Shown: positions 6,904-15,877 of the stretch, in pieces | Layout of the letters: each line of letters begins with the position of its first letter | How positions within the stretch are numbered: the first letter of the stretch is position 1 | Source: Singulisphaera sp. GP187 | Lineage (GTDB): Bacteria; Planctomycetota; Planctomycetia; Gemmatales; Gemmataceae | Reading direction: 5' to 3' | Length of the DNA: 43,203 bases | Assembly: GCA_945905925.1 (NCBI GenBank) | Contig: CAMDQN010000053.1 | Span: forward strand, 1-43,203 | Program-made: the position numbers and the translations under genes | The notes under the pieces: generated by a model | What the model was told of the DNA's origin: nothing | What the model saw: the letters and a program-made list of their open reading frames with translations, nothing else | The model's database searches: none

Positions 6904-8820
6904 ATGGCCGAGTGGCAACGAACGCACACCTGCGAACAACTCCGCGAGGAACACGTCGAGCAAACGGTCACGCTCAACGGCTGGGTACTGAGCGCCCGTG
7001 ACAACGGGCACCAGACCTTCATCGACCTCCGCGACCGCTACGGGCTGACGCAGGTGGTGTTCCACCGGGCCGATAACGCCGATCTGTATGCCCAGGCCAA
7101 AGATCTAAAAAGCGAGTGGGTAATATCCGTGACCGGTCTCGTGCGCAAGCGACTCGAAGGCGCGGAGCGCGCCGACATTTCCACGGGCGCTGTTGAACTC
7201 GAAGCACAGGTGATGCGCGTACTGAACCAATGTCCGCCGCTGCCGTTCGAGGTACACGAGTTCGACAACAAGCTCGCGAACGAAGACTTGCGCCTCCAAT
7301 ACCGCTATCTCGACTTGCGCCGGCGGTCGCTCCAGCGTGTGCTGATTTTGCGCCATCGATTATGCAAAGTGATTCGCGACTACATGGACGCGCACAACTT
7401 CCTAGAAGTCGAAACGCCGCTGCTCGGCAAGAGCACGCCCGAAGGCGCGCGCGACTACCTCGTGCCGAGTCGCGTGTTCAACGGTGAGTTCTTCGCGCTG
7501 CCGCAGTCGCCGCAGTTGTACAAGCAACTGCTGATGATCTCCGGCTACGACCGGTACTTCCAAATCGCGCGATGTCTGCGCGACGAGGACTTGCGAGCCG
7601 ACCGCCAACCGGAGTTTACGCAACTCGACGTGGAGATGTCCTTCGTCGAGCGCGAGGACGTGACCGGCGTCATGGAGAAGCTCGCGGTCGAAGTCTTCGA
7701 CAAGTGCCTCGGCGTGAAACTGAAGACGCCGTTCCCGCGACTCAGCTACGCGGAGGCAATGGCGAAGTACGGCTCCGACAAGCCCGACCTGCGGTTCGGG
7801 CTGGAAATCGTGGACGTGACCGACATCGCGGGGTTGAGCGAGGCGCCCTTATTCAAAGACGCGATCGCGGCCGGCGGCGTGGTTCGCGCAATCAACGCGA
7901 AAGGCGGAGCCGCAGCACAAGACGCGAAGAAGGCACCGCTCTTCAGCAACACCGCGCTGAAAGGAGGTGGCGAACTCGCAAAGGTTACGGAGACATACAA
8001 GGCGAAAGCGCTGGCGTGGCTGAAGGTCGAAGCCGGCAAGTTCACCGGATCTGTCGAGAAATTCCTCTCGGACGAACTGAAGGCGACGCTCGCGGAGCGC
8101 CTCGGCGCCGCCGATGGTGACTTGCTTCTGTTCGTCGCGGACACCGAAGCGGTGGTGTGTGACGCGCTCGGCGCGCTGCGCGTGCATGTCGCGACGCGAT
8201 TGAAGCTCTACCAAAACTGGTGGGAAGAGAAGGCCGAACACGACGCCGCCGAGAAAAAGAAATCGGACACAGCCAAGAAGAAAAAGGAAGCCTACGCGCC
8301 GGTTCCGTTCCAGCCCCGACCGGAACACTTCAACTTCCTCTGGGTGCTCGACTTCCCGATGTTCGGGTGGGACGACGAGGAGAAGAAGTGGGCCGCGATG
8401 CACCACCCGTTCACCGCGCCGATGGACGACGACCTGCCACACTTCTGGCAGAACGAGTCACTCGGCAAGGTGCGAGCGAAGGCTTACGACTTGGTGCTAA
8501 ACGGCTATGAGGTCGGCGGCGGCTCGATCCGTATTCACCGGCAGGACGTGCAAAGTCGCGTGTTCGAGATTCTGGGAATGACCACCGACGAAGCGCAGGC
8601 ACGGTTCGGGTTCTTGCTCGACGCGCTCAAGAGCGGGGCGCCGCCGCACGGCGGGATCGCGCTCGGTCTCGACCGCTGGGCGATGATCATCGCGGGCACG
8701 ACGAACATTCGCGATGTGATCGCGTTCCCGAAGAACCAGCGTGCCCGCGACCTGATGACCGGAGCCCCAGCGTGCGTCGATGAACGGCAGTTGAAAGAAC
8801 TGGGTATCAAGTTGAGCTGA
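6904..8820 (+). CDS. aspS: Aspartyl-tRNA synthetase
   Basis: Class II synthetase charging tRNA-Asp (638 aa). The N-terminal OB fold (NGWVLSARDNG, residues 23-33), motif 1 (LEVETPLL, about 166), motif 2 (RCLRDEDLRADRQPEF, about 222) and motif 3 (GLDRWAMI, about 587) are all clear, with the bacterial GAD insertion between motifs 2 and 3. It is longer than the usual 590 aa, partly because of a Lys/Ala-rich segment near residues 445-465 just before the LDFPMFGW strand. Two ATGs compete, 6898 and 6904; GGGAG sits directly against the first and at normal spacing from the second, so 6904 is preferred. A factor-independent terminator follows the gene. Discriminating versus non-discriminating type cannot be settled here. 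Confidence 0.96.
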   Translation: MAEWQRTHTCEQLREEHVEQTVTLNGWVLSARDNGHQTFIDLRDRYGLTQVVFHRADNADLYAQAKDLKSEWVISVTGLVRKRLEGAERADISTGAVELEAQVMRVLNQCPPLPFEVHEFDNKLANEDLRLQYRYLDLRRRSLQRVLILRHRLCKVIRDYMDAHNFLEVETPLLGKSTPEGARDYLVPSRVFNGEFFALPQSPQLYKQLLMISGYDRYFQIARCLRDEDLRADRQPEFTQLDVEMSFVEREDVTGVMEKLAVEVFDKCLGVKLKTPFPRLSYAEAMAKYGSDKPDLRFGLEIVDVTDIAGLSEAPLFKDAIAAGGVVRAINAKGGAAAQDAKKAPLFSNTALKGGGELAKVTETYKAKALAWLKVEAGKFTGSVEKFLSDELKATLAERLGAADGDLLLFVADTEAVVCDALGALRVHVATRLKLYQNWWEEKAEHDAAEKKKSDTAKKKKEAYAPVPFQPRPEHFNFLWVLDFPMFGWDDEEKKWAAMHHPFTAPMDDDLPHFWQNESLGKVRAKAYDLVLNGYEVGGGSIRIHRQDVQSRVFEILGMTTDEAQARFGFLLDALKSGAPPHGGIALGLDRWAMIIAGTTNIRDVIAFPKNQRARDLMTGAPACVDERQLKELGIKLS

Positions 8821-8842
8821 TGTGGTCCGCCGCGGACCACAT
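8820..8842. repeat. Short palindrome overlapping the aspS stop
   Basis: ATGTGGTCCG at 8820-8829 pairs with CGGACCACAT at 8833-8842. It begins on the last base of the aspS stop codon and precedes the true terminator by about 80 nt. Confidence 0.6.
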
Positions 8843-8920
8843 TGGGCGGATTTCCGCGCAAGTCGCCCGCGGCGTCGCGTTCGCATTCCGCTTGCAGGCA
8901 CCAACTCTTCCCCGAGTTGA

Positions 8921-8954
8921 AGACCCACCGAAACGGTCCCGGTGGGTCTTTTTT
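8921..8954 (+). terminator. Intrinsic terminator of aspS
   Basis: AGACCCACCG at 8921-8930 pairs with CGGTGGGTCT at 8940-8949 around a 9-nt loop and is followed directly by a run of T to 8954. This is a textbook Rho-independent terminator. It ends 20 nt before the stop of the convergent cytochrome gene; read on the minus strand the A-run gives no terminator for that gene. Confidence 0.9.
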
Positions 8955-8974
8955 GCGCGCCGCGCTTCTCGGCT

Positions 8975-10834
8975 TCACTTCTTCGGTGGACCGACGACCG
9001 GCCAACCGCCTTTCGGTGCCAACCCGCTGTGGTTCACCTTCGGCCAGTATTTGTAGATGTCGAAGTGCGGGTCGTTGTCCTGGTCGTGGCACTTCATGCA
9101 CGCTCCGCCGACGCGGTTGAGGGTCACTTGCACCGCAGGCGCAATGGCGACCTTGCCGCGCTCACCCGTCTTCGGGTCGAGCTTCGCCAGCTTCTCCATG
9201 AACGCGTTGTCGGGCATCTTCACGTTACCCTCAATGCCCTGCTTCCAGAGCGAGAGCAGTTTCGTGACGTCCTTGTCGTTCGGGTTCGCTGCGTGCCCGC
9301 TGCCGGGGCCGTGGCAACTCTCGCAGCCGACGTGCTTCAGGTGCGGTGTCGTCTTCTCGTCCTGATACCCGGTCTGGTGCTCGAACCCGACCACGTGGCA
9401 CTTCACGCACTCGCCGTCAAACTGCCGCAGGTTCGGGCGCTTCGCGAGTTTCTCCAGCGCGTCCAGCGCGTGCCCGTGGTTCGTCTTCGCCCACTGTGCG
9501 TGTTCGGCTGCGTGGCATACCTTGCACGCGTCGGAACCCACGTACTTCAGTTCCACTTTCGGCTTCAGTGCCTGCGCGTGAATCTGCGCCGCGTGCGGCG
9601 TCCGCGGGTAGTCTTTCGCCAAGTCGATTTCGGCTTTCACCGACTTCGCGTAGGATTCGAGGATGGGGAGCGTCTTGTTCTTCGCACGCGATTCCGCCTC
9701 GGTGCCGGGCGTGATGAACTCCTCGCCCATCGGCACGAGTTGGTACTTCAAATCGAGTCCGCCGTTCTTGTTCTTGAACGCACCCAACACGCCGACGTGC
9801 TGCCCCTTGTGGCCGACCTGGACGACCAGCGTGTTCGTCCCCGCGACCTGTTGCGGCATCAGCGGCGGCAGCGCGTCGTCGGCCTGACACAGGATCACGT
9901 TGAACTGCGGGAAGTCCTTCGCAACCTTCGCCGCGTCCGCGCTCGTGCCCTGATAAATGAGCACGTTCAGTTGCGGCTTCTTCGCGTGTTTGCCGAGTTC
10001 GGCGGTCGCGGCTTTCAGCGTGGCCCCGACATCGGCGAAGTCGATCGAGGTATCCAACTTATCGGCGCGCGCCGCCAGCGCGAGCGGCGTCCCGACGACG
10101 CCCGCGACGCCGACCGGCACCTTGCCCACGTCCGCGACTTCGGTTAAGCCCACCAGCGGGCGCGTGTCGCCGGGCGTGACCGGGAACCGCTGGAGCCGCG
10201 GCACCACCTTCCCGGCGTTGTCCAGGCCGACCGCGTTACCCGCGAGCGTGAACGGGCGCTGTTCCTTTTGAAGCGCGTACGCGCCGAGCAGCATGTCGAG
10301 TTGCCCGGTGAGGTCCGTCTTGCCAACGCCGACCGCGATGTAGCCCATCTCGCGCAGCGCGTTCATCGTGGCGATGTACTTGAGCCGACCTTGATCACGA
10401 ACCGCGGGCTTCTCGGGGTACAGGTCGCCGAGGTCGATCCCCGCGACCGGCCAACCCTTCGCCTTCAGTGTTTCGATGAAGTACGCACGGCGCTCCAGTC
10501 CGCCGGTCTGCGGGCGACTGCACCCGCACGGTTGGAGCAGCCCGAACGTCTGTCCACTGAAAACAATGACCGCGTCCGGCGTCTGGTTCGCCGGCCACTT
10601 GTCGAACAACGGTGCGCCACCGACGAGCGTTTCCTTGGTTTTGGTGGGATCGGCGGGAACGCGTATATTGGGAACCACAACCGTCGGTTCCGACGGGTTC
10701 TCAACCGCGACTGGCATGAGGTGTGTTTCTGGCGTGCCCGCGACGCACCCAACAGCGATCAGCGCTCCCAAGAGCGCGACAAACGCGAACCGCCATGATG
10801 AGGACATGCGGGCGAGCGGGGTCGGATCGGTCAT
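8975..10834 (-). CDS. Lipoprotein with 5'-nucleotidase-like domain and C-terminal tetrahaem cytochrome c554-like domain
   Basis: A 619-aa exported protein. The N-terminus has a signal with a possible lipobox (LIAVGC). A calcineurin/5'-nucleotidase-like fold follows (about 95-400), ending in the family's typical strand pattern (VVQVGHKGQHVGVLG). The metal-binding DxH is replaced by GQT in FSGQTFG and the GNHE/D position reads GKTD, so phosphatase activity is doubtful; a PCGC motif stands next to the first of these. The C-terminal domain holds four CxxCH haem sites at residues 437-441 (CKVCH), 476-480 (CVKCH), 504-508 (CESCH) and 579-583 (CMKCH), in the arrangement of the cytochrome c554 family. 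Start ATG 10834 follows AGGAGGA; the frame is open further upstream. Electron transfer at the outer side of the membrane is inferred. Confidence 0.88.
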   Translation of the reverse strand: MTDPTPLARMSSSWRFAFVALLGALIAVGCVAGTPETHLMPVAVENPSEPTVVVPNIRVPADPTKTKETLVGGAPLFDKWPANQTPDAVIVFSGQTFGLLQPCGCSRPQTGGLERRAYFIETLKAKGWPVAGIDLGDLYPEKPAVRDQGRLKYIATMNALREMGYIAVGVGKTDLTGQLDMLLGAYALQKEQRPFTLAGNAVGLDNAGKVVPRLQRFPVTPGDTRPLVGLTEVADVGKVPVGVAGVVGTPLALAARADKLDTSIDFADVGATLKAATAELGKHAKKPQLNVLIYQGTSADAAKVAKDFPQFNVILCQADDALPPLMPQQVAGTNTLVVQVGHKGQHVGVLGAFKNKNGGLDLKYQLVPMGEEFITPGTEAESRAKNKTLPILESYAKSVKAEIDLAKDYPRTPHAAQIHAQALKPKVELKYVGSDACKVCHAAEHAQWAKTNHGHALDALEKLAKRPNLRQFDGECVKCHVVGFEHQTGYQDEKTTPHLKHVGCESCHGPGSGHAANPNDKDVTKLLSLWKQGIEGNVKMPDNAFMEKLAKLDPKTGERGKVAIAPAVQVTLNRVGGACMKCHDQDNDPHFDIYKYWPKVNHSGLAPKGGWPVVGPPKK

Positions 10835-11018
10835 CGCGGGTCGTCCTCCTGAACGGCGGGCGGGTTCACTCCCACTACAGATTTCGGCCTGAACCCGGCG
10901 ACGTGTCGAGCGCCGGAACCGGCGACCGGGTGCGGAAGGTCGAGAGCGTGCCCAGTTGCGCGGCTTGGGCAAGTGCGAGCACGCGGCACGCCCGACACTG
11001 CCCGCACAACCGACACAC

Positions 11019-12608
11019 TCAACCCGGGTCGCCAGACCCTTTCACCGGGATGCGGATACGTTGCGGATTCAGTCCCTTCGACTCGATCACAATGATCGGA
11101 TTGTCGAGGATCGCGCCGAACTGGCGACCTGGGGGTACCGTGACTTTCAGATCATACACACCGCGCCCTCCGCGGTCGGCCTTCTTTACGACTTCGTATT
11201 TGATGAACTTCGGGCGGCACTCACCTTCGACCACCGCCAGTTCCATCCCGGGCGCGTCGGTCACGAGTTCACCGATCGAGCGCCCGGCAAACGCCCCATC
11301 CGCGTGCTTCTCCCCGAACCCTTCACGGCCCTTGAACGGCGGGATTTCGATGCTGGTCTTGCCGTTTGCCAGGCCCACCGGCCCTTTCACCATCGCGGTG
11401 ACCAGTACCGCCTGCGGCTTGGCATCTCCGGCCGTAATGTAGATGGTGCGTTCCATCTGCCCGATGTCGAGTTGGGTGTCACCGACCTTGCGGCGCACCG
11501 TGACCGTGACCCGGTACGCGGTCAGCACCTTCGTGAACTTCTTCTGCCGGTCGAGATCACGTTCGACATCCAACAGGGCCGATTCGGGAAGGCGCTCCAC
11601 CTTCTTGGCGACCTCGACGAACTTCCCCACCTCGATGCCGGTCGGAGCCTGAACGACACACGTAGGCTCGGGGAGGTCACCGAACTCCCACTTGGGGTCG
11701 GGCTTGCGGGTGGCGGAGTACACCAGGAACGTGTATTCCGCGTCCTTCGTCAGTTGGTTGATTTCGCCAACGTCGATCGTCGGCGTGGACACCACAAACG
11801 GCTGGGACGGGGCGTAGAAAATCTGAAACGAGTGCTCGCCGCGTTGATCGGGACTGCCATCGACCTCCGTGGCGAAACCGGAGACGAGCGGAACCTTCGG
11901 GTTGTCACTCACGGTGAACGTGAGTTCCAGAATGCCCCACTGCGGCGCCCACTTATCGGGCGGATCGGCGGCCGCGGGCACCTTGTACGTCGCATGCGGG
12001 TTCTCGCTAAATTTGTGTCTTGTCCATTCGAGCCGCTCGAAGTCCGCGGCTGGGTCCGCGAGGCCGACCCCAAACGCGTTGAACGCGCCGATCGGCAGAG
12101 ATGCCAGCGCGGTCCGGTGCATGTACGCCTTCATCACGGCCGGCGGGATCGCGGCCACACGCCCGCCGCTGCAGGCACCGCAGTTGACCCCCTGGAGTTG
12201 GAGAGTCACCGAGCGTGAGTTCCGGTTCTCGAACCAGAATGCGGCGCACCGCACCTGCGGACCGGTTTCGTAGAAGCCCTGGAAAACGCGGTCCTGCACA
12301 CTGAACTGGAACGGGAGTTCCTTAGACGGGTCGCGCGACGGGGCCAGGAGCGGGAAGTGCTGATACTCCGGTGCGAGCGACGGCGGATCCCACGCGCGCG
12401 TGCTGCTGAAGAACCGCAGCGGCGGTTCGTTGTTCGTCACTCCAGACGTGCCGGGCTTCTCCTTACCGACATCGGATGGCTTCGGCGGTGTGTAAACCGA
12501 GAAGAGCGTGATGCCAAAGATGACGGCCATGAGCGCGACGATTGGGACCGCGACTTTCAGCGTGGACTTCAGCCCACCCGCGGGCGTTGCGTTCGCGTCT
12601 TGGCTCAT
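11019..12608 (-). CDS. Membrane-anchored protein with Ig-like/DUF1573-like features
   Basis: A 529-aa protein with one N-terminal membrane segment (about residues 17-38) and a long periplasmic part. Residues about 120-160 resemble the DUF1573 type of Ig-like domain, which usually ends in a CGCT motif; here it reads CGAC (Cys143, Cys146). A second beta-rich unit begins near TPTIDVGEINQL. The family placement is weak and rests on local resemblance only. Start ATG 12608 has GAGGAG at good spacing. The cytochrome gene follows on the same strand after 184 nt, and the M16 peptidase precedes by 108 nt, so a shared transcript is possible. A Cys pair in the same cluster as an exported haem protein could mean a metal or haem partner, but that is a guess. 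Confidence 0.7.
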   Translation of the reverse strand: MSQDANATPAGGLKSTLKVAVPIVALMAVIFGITLFSVYTPPKPSDVGKEKPGTSGVTNNEPPLRFFSSTRAWDPPSLAPEYQHFPLLAPSRDPSKELPFQFSVQDRVFQGFYETGPQVRCAAFWFENRNSRSVTLQLQGVNCGACSGGRVAAIPPAVMKAYMHRTALASLPIGAFNAFGVGLADPAADFERLEWTRHKFSENPHATYKVPAAADPPDKWAPQWGILELTFTVSDNPKVPLVSGFATEVDGSPDQRGEHSFQIFYAPSQPFVVSTPTIDVGEINQLTKDAEYTFLVYSATRKPDPKWEFGDLPEPTCVVQAPTGIEVGKFVEVAKKVERLPESALLDVERDLDRQKKFTKVLTAYRVTVTVRRKVGDTQLDIGQMERTIYITAGDAKPQAVLVTAMVKGPVGLANGKTSIEIPPFKGREGFGEKHADGAFAGRSIGELVTDAPGMELAVVEGECRPKFIKYEVVKKADRGGRGVYDLKVTVPPGRQFGAILDNPIIVIESKGLNPQRIRIPVKGSGDPG

Positions 12609-12716
12609 ACTTGTGGCTCCTCAGGCAAAGGGCGTCGCTAGATTCTACGTTGAAAGACGGTGTGGTGTTCGCATCTTGGTTGCGCGTGATTTCGGCACTG
12701 CCACCCCTGACTCCCG

Positions 12717-15575
12717 TCACTTCTTCTTCGCGAGCGGTTTGCCGTCCTTGTCGATCGGGCCGACCGCGACGAGCAGAAACGCCTTCGGGTCGAGGTGCTT
12801 CTTCGCCATCTCCTGCACGACCGCGGGCGTCACCGCGTCCACCTCCTTGCGATACTTCTCCAGGAAGTCGAACCCGACCCCGTAGCGCTCGGCCGCGAGC
12901 AACTCACTCGCCACGCCGGACATCGTCGTGAACTTGAACGGCAGACTGCCCAGGAGGTACTTCTTCGCGTCGTCCACTTCCTGCTTGGTCGGTTCCTCGT
13001 CGCGGAGCTTGTTCACCTCCTTGAAGAACCCGTGCTTCACGTCGAGGAACTTGTCCGGGAACGTGCCCACGAACCCGGTGAACGTGCCGGGTTGCTTCCC
13101 CGCGCTCGACGCGATAGTTGCGTTCACGGTGTACGCTAACCCGAGCCGGTCACGGAGATTGGCCGACAATCGGTCCGTGAACCCCGGGCCGGTGCCGAGC
13201 ACGTTGTCCATCACCAGCAACTTGTAGTAGTCCGGGTGGTCGCGCGTGATGCCGAGTTGCCCGATGTAGACGTGAACCTGCGCCGCGTTCGCGTCGGAGA
13301 CGATCTTCTCGCCGCCGATCGGCTTCGGCGGGGCCGCGACTTCGGGCTTGCCCAGATCGGACTTCTTCCAGCCCTTCGTGAGCGACTCGATCTTCTTCGT
13401 CATCTCCTCAATCTTGAAGTCGCCGACGAGCGCGATCGTGGTGAAGTTCGGCGCGAACGTGAGTGCATGGAACTTTTTCACATCCGCCGCGGTCAATTTC
13501 TCGACGATCTCCTTCTTGCCGAGCGACGGCCGGCCACTTGGGTGCGTACCGTACACCGTGGAGTAGAACAGCCGGCTCGCCTTGGTCCGCGGTTGTGTCT
13601 CCGCGTCCGCGATGGCCGAAAGCTGTTGCTCGCGCATCCGTTCGAGCGCGTCCTGCGGGAAACTCGGCGTCTGGATGCACTCAAACAGCAGCCCCAATCC
13701 CAGATCGGTGTCGGGCGTCAACACGCGGAACGAGCCGCCGCTGGACGCGAGCGTGAGGCTCCCGCCGGTGTCCTCGATGAGCGCCGAAATCTCTTTCCCC
13801 GTATGCTTCGCGCTGCCTTCTTCAAGTAGATTGCCCGTGAGCGTGGCGACGCCGAGTTGGTCGAGCGGTTCTCGCAGGCGCACGTCGGCCACTTCGAGCG
13901 ACCCGACCACGACCGGTAACCGGTGGTCTTCGAGGAGGATTACTGTGAGACCATTCGGCAACACGACCCGCTTCGCTGCGGTGAGGGTGAATCCGCCGGC
14001 ACCGGGAGCGTCGGCGCGCGAAGAAGACCTCTCCCCCCAACCCCCTCCCCTAAGAAGGGAGGGGGAGTCAGACTGCCGGTTGTATTTAGCCCCTCCCTTC
14101 TTAGGGGAGGGGTTGGGGAGGGGTTCTTCGCCCCCGCCCTTCTTCTCCTCCTTCGGCACGCTCCACACGATTGCGGACTGTTTGCGCACGAGGTACTGCT
14201 TCGCGACGCGCTGAATGTCCGCCTTCGACACCTTCCCCACGGCTTCGAGATAGTTCTCGAAGAACTTCGCCACGTCCTCGCCACCGGGGTAGGTGCTGGT
14301 GCGCGAGACCGCGTCGGCCAGGCTGTGAACGCTCTCCCGCGAGAAGATGAACGACGCCAGAATCTTCCGCCGGGCGCGGGCGAGTTCGGCGTCCGTGACC
14401 AGTTCGGCCGCGAGCTTCTCAATCTCCGCGAACACGAGGCCTTCCGCTTTCTTGCGGTCCTTCCCCTGAAGCAATTCGACGTTCACCCCGAACCAGCCGG
14501 GGTAGCGGCCAGCGTAATTGCCGGCGCTCACCTCCGACGCGATTCGCTCGTCTTCCACTACCTTGCGGTAAAGACGAGAGGTCTTGCCGCTCGCGAGGAT
14601 GTCCGAGATCACGTCGAGAATCGGATCTTGCGGCGCGCCGACCGTGACCGTGTTGAACCCTACCATCAGGCGCGGCACGTCGAACTTCGACTCGAATTCC
14701 TTCCGCGCCGGCTCCTTGCGCTCGGGTAAGAACGTGGCTTTCTTGCGCGGCGGCAACTCTCCTTTCTTGATCGGCCCGAACAGCGTGGTGATCTTCTTCA
14801 GCGCCGCGTCCGCGTCGAACCCACCCGCGACGACGAGCGCCGCGTTGTTCGGGTGATACCACTTGTCGTAATATCGCTTGATGATCTCTGCGGTCGCGCC
14901 GCGAACGTGTTCGCGCTGCCCGATGACCGGATGCGAGTACGGTGATTCCTTCGGCCACAGCAGCGGCAGCATCGCCTTGTATTCCAGATCCCACGGGTTG
15001 TCCTCGCCGCCCTCTAGTTCCGCGACGACCGCGCCCTTCTCCTGCTCGAACTCGTGCTTCGCGTCGATCAGAACGTTCCGCATCCGGTCGGCTTCGATCT
15101 CCAGCGCCTGTTCCCACCGGTCGGCGGCGAAATCGAAGTGATAGACAGTCATGTCCTCGGAGGTATACGCATTGTTGCGCCCGCCGTTGCGCTGCGTGGC
15201 GCGGTCGATGTCGCCGGGCATGAGCTTCGCGGTGCCCTTGAACAGCAGGTGTTCGAGGTAGTGCGAGAGACCCGTTTGGTCCTTCTCTTCATCGCACGAG
15301 CCGACGCGATACGCGACCATCGTGGTAACGACCGGCGAACCCTTCACCGGGAGCAAATAGACACGAAGCCCGTTTTCGAGTGTGACGAGTTTCAGGTCTT
15401 TGAACATCCCCTGTGCGGTCTTCACCAACTCCGCGTCGGTCTTGGGGTCCGGCGCACATTCGGCCGACTCTGTGAGCGTGACGGGCGCGATGGGTGGCGT
15501 GGCGCGCGTCGGAGTGAGATGAATGGGTATCGCAAGCGTGACGAGGGAGAACAAACCGAGCGCGAACCGCGACAT
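12717..15575 (-). CDS. Exported M16 family zinc peptidase, two-lobed single chain
   Basis: Insulinase/pitrilysin-family metallopeptidase (952 aa) with a signal peptide (residues about 1-26). The active lobe has the inverted zinc motif HYLEH (105-109) with the downstream Glu region AVVAELEGGEDN. The second lobe (about 530-952) keeps the fold but lacks HxxEH (TLTGNLLEEGS in its place) and would complete the clam-shell, as in single-chain M16 enzymes. The two lobes are joined by a linker (about 483-517) encoded by a GC-rich palindrome, giving low-complexity Pro/Gly/Arg/Ser sequence. Expected role: degradation of peptides in the periplasm. Start ATG 15575. The DUF1573-like gene lies 108 nt downstream. 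Confidence 0.93.
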   Translation of the reverse strand: MSRFALGLFSLVTLAIPIHLTPTRATPPIAPVTLTESAECAPDPKTDAELVKTAQGMFKDLKLVTLENGLRVYLLPVKGSPVVTTMVAYRVGSCDEEKDQTGLSHYLEHLLFKGTAKLMPGDIDRATQRNGGRNNAYTSEDMTVYHFDFAADRWEQALEIEADRMRNVLIDAKHEFEQEKGAVVAELEGGEDNPWDLEYKAMLPLLWPKESPYSHPVIGQREHVRGATAEIIKRYYDKWYHPNNAALVVAGGFDADAALKKITTLFGPIKKGELPPRKKATFLPERKEPARKEFESKFDVPRLMVGFNTVTVGAPQDPILDVISDILASGKTSRLYRKVVEDERIASEVSAGNYAGRYPGWFGVNVELLQGKDRKKAEGLVFAEIEKLAAELVTDAELARARRKILASFIFSRESVHSLADAVSRTSTYPGGEDVAKFFENYLEAVGKVSKADIQRVAKQYLVRKQSAIVWSVPKEEKKGGGEEPLPNPSPKKGGAKYNRQSDSPSLLRGGGWGERSSSRADAPGAGGFTLTAAKRVVLPNGLTVILLEDHRLPVVVGSLEVADVRLREPLDQLGVATLTGNLLEEGSAKHTGKEISALIEDTGGSLTLASSGGSFRVLTPDTDLGLGLLFECIQTPSFPQDALERMREQQLSAIADAETQPRTKASRLFYSTVYGTHPSGRPSLGKKEIVEKLTAADVKKFHALTFAPNFTTIALVGDFKIEEMTKKIESLTKGWKKSDLGKPEVAAPPKPIGGEKIVSDANAAQVHVYIGQLGITRDHPDYYKLLVMDNVLGTGPGFTDRLSANLRDRLGLAYTVNATIASSAGKQPGTFTGFVGTFPDKFLDVKHGFFKEVNKLRDEEPTKQEVDDAKKYLLGSLPFKFTTMSGVASELLAAERYGVGFDFLEKYRKEVDAVTPAVVQEMAKKHLDPKAFLLVAVGPIDKDGKPLAKKK
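14023..14129. repeat. Coding inverted repeat in the M16 peptidase linker
   Basis: Arms 14023-14066 and 14090-14129 are imperfect reverse complements (a few length differences in the C-tracts), separated by about 23 nt. The core CCCCTCCCCTAAGAAGGGAGGGG is palindromic in itself. The C-tract arrangement closely matches the element in the helicase at 1016-1154, but it is read in different frames, giving PLPNPSPKKGG and SPSLLRGGGWGE on the protein. Confidence 0.88.
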
Positions 15576-15877
15576 GACTAGTCCTTCCTGACCGGGGAAC
15601 GGGTTCTTCGCCAGTGTAGCGGTTCCTGTTGGTGGCAGCGAGTGCGTCGGTGCAACGCGTCGCGACTCCTGGTTCGTAGTCGCAGCAGAAACACGCGCCC
15701 AAATATTTGCTTCCGACGAAATCTCCCCTAAATTCCATCAACTCACTGTTACCGGCTTAATCGCTCTTTTCTACGCTGCTTGCCCCGGAAACGGGCCTGA
15801 TCCACCGACTCATGGCACATTGATTGCGGAGAACTGATGCGAGCCGGTGAGGTGTCGTCCCGCAGGACTGATTCCCC
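15576..15877. other. Divergent intergenic region
   Basis: 302 nt between the starts of the M16 peptidase (minus) and the DUF5658-like gene (plus). It holds a relatively A/T-rich patch near 15700-15735 (AAATATTTG, AAATCTCCCCTAAATT) that could contain promoters. No convincing -35/-10 pair, hairpin or small gene was found. Confidence 0.5.

Noticed and set aside
8942-10147. 401-aa open frame antisense to the cytochrome gene
   Set aside because: The opposite strand carries four CxxCH sites and a signal peptide, so this is a shadow frame.
10956-12218. 420-aa open frame antisense to the membrane-anchored protein
   Set aside because: No domain or RBS; the opposite strand has a clear membrane anchor and start context.
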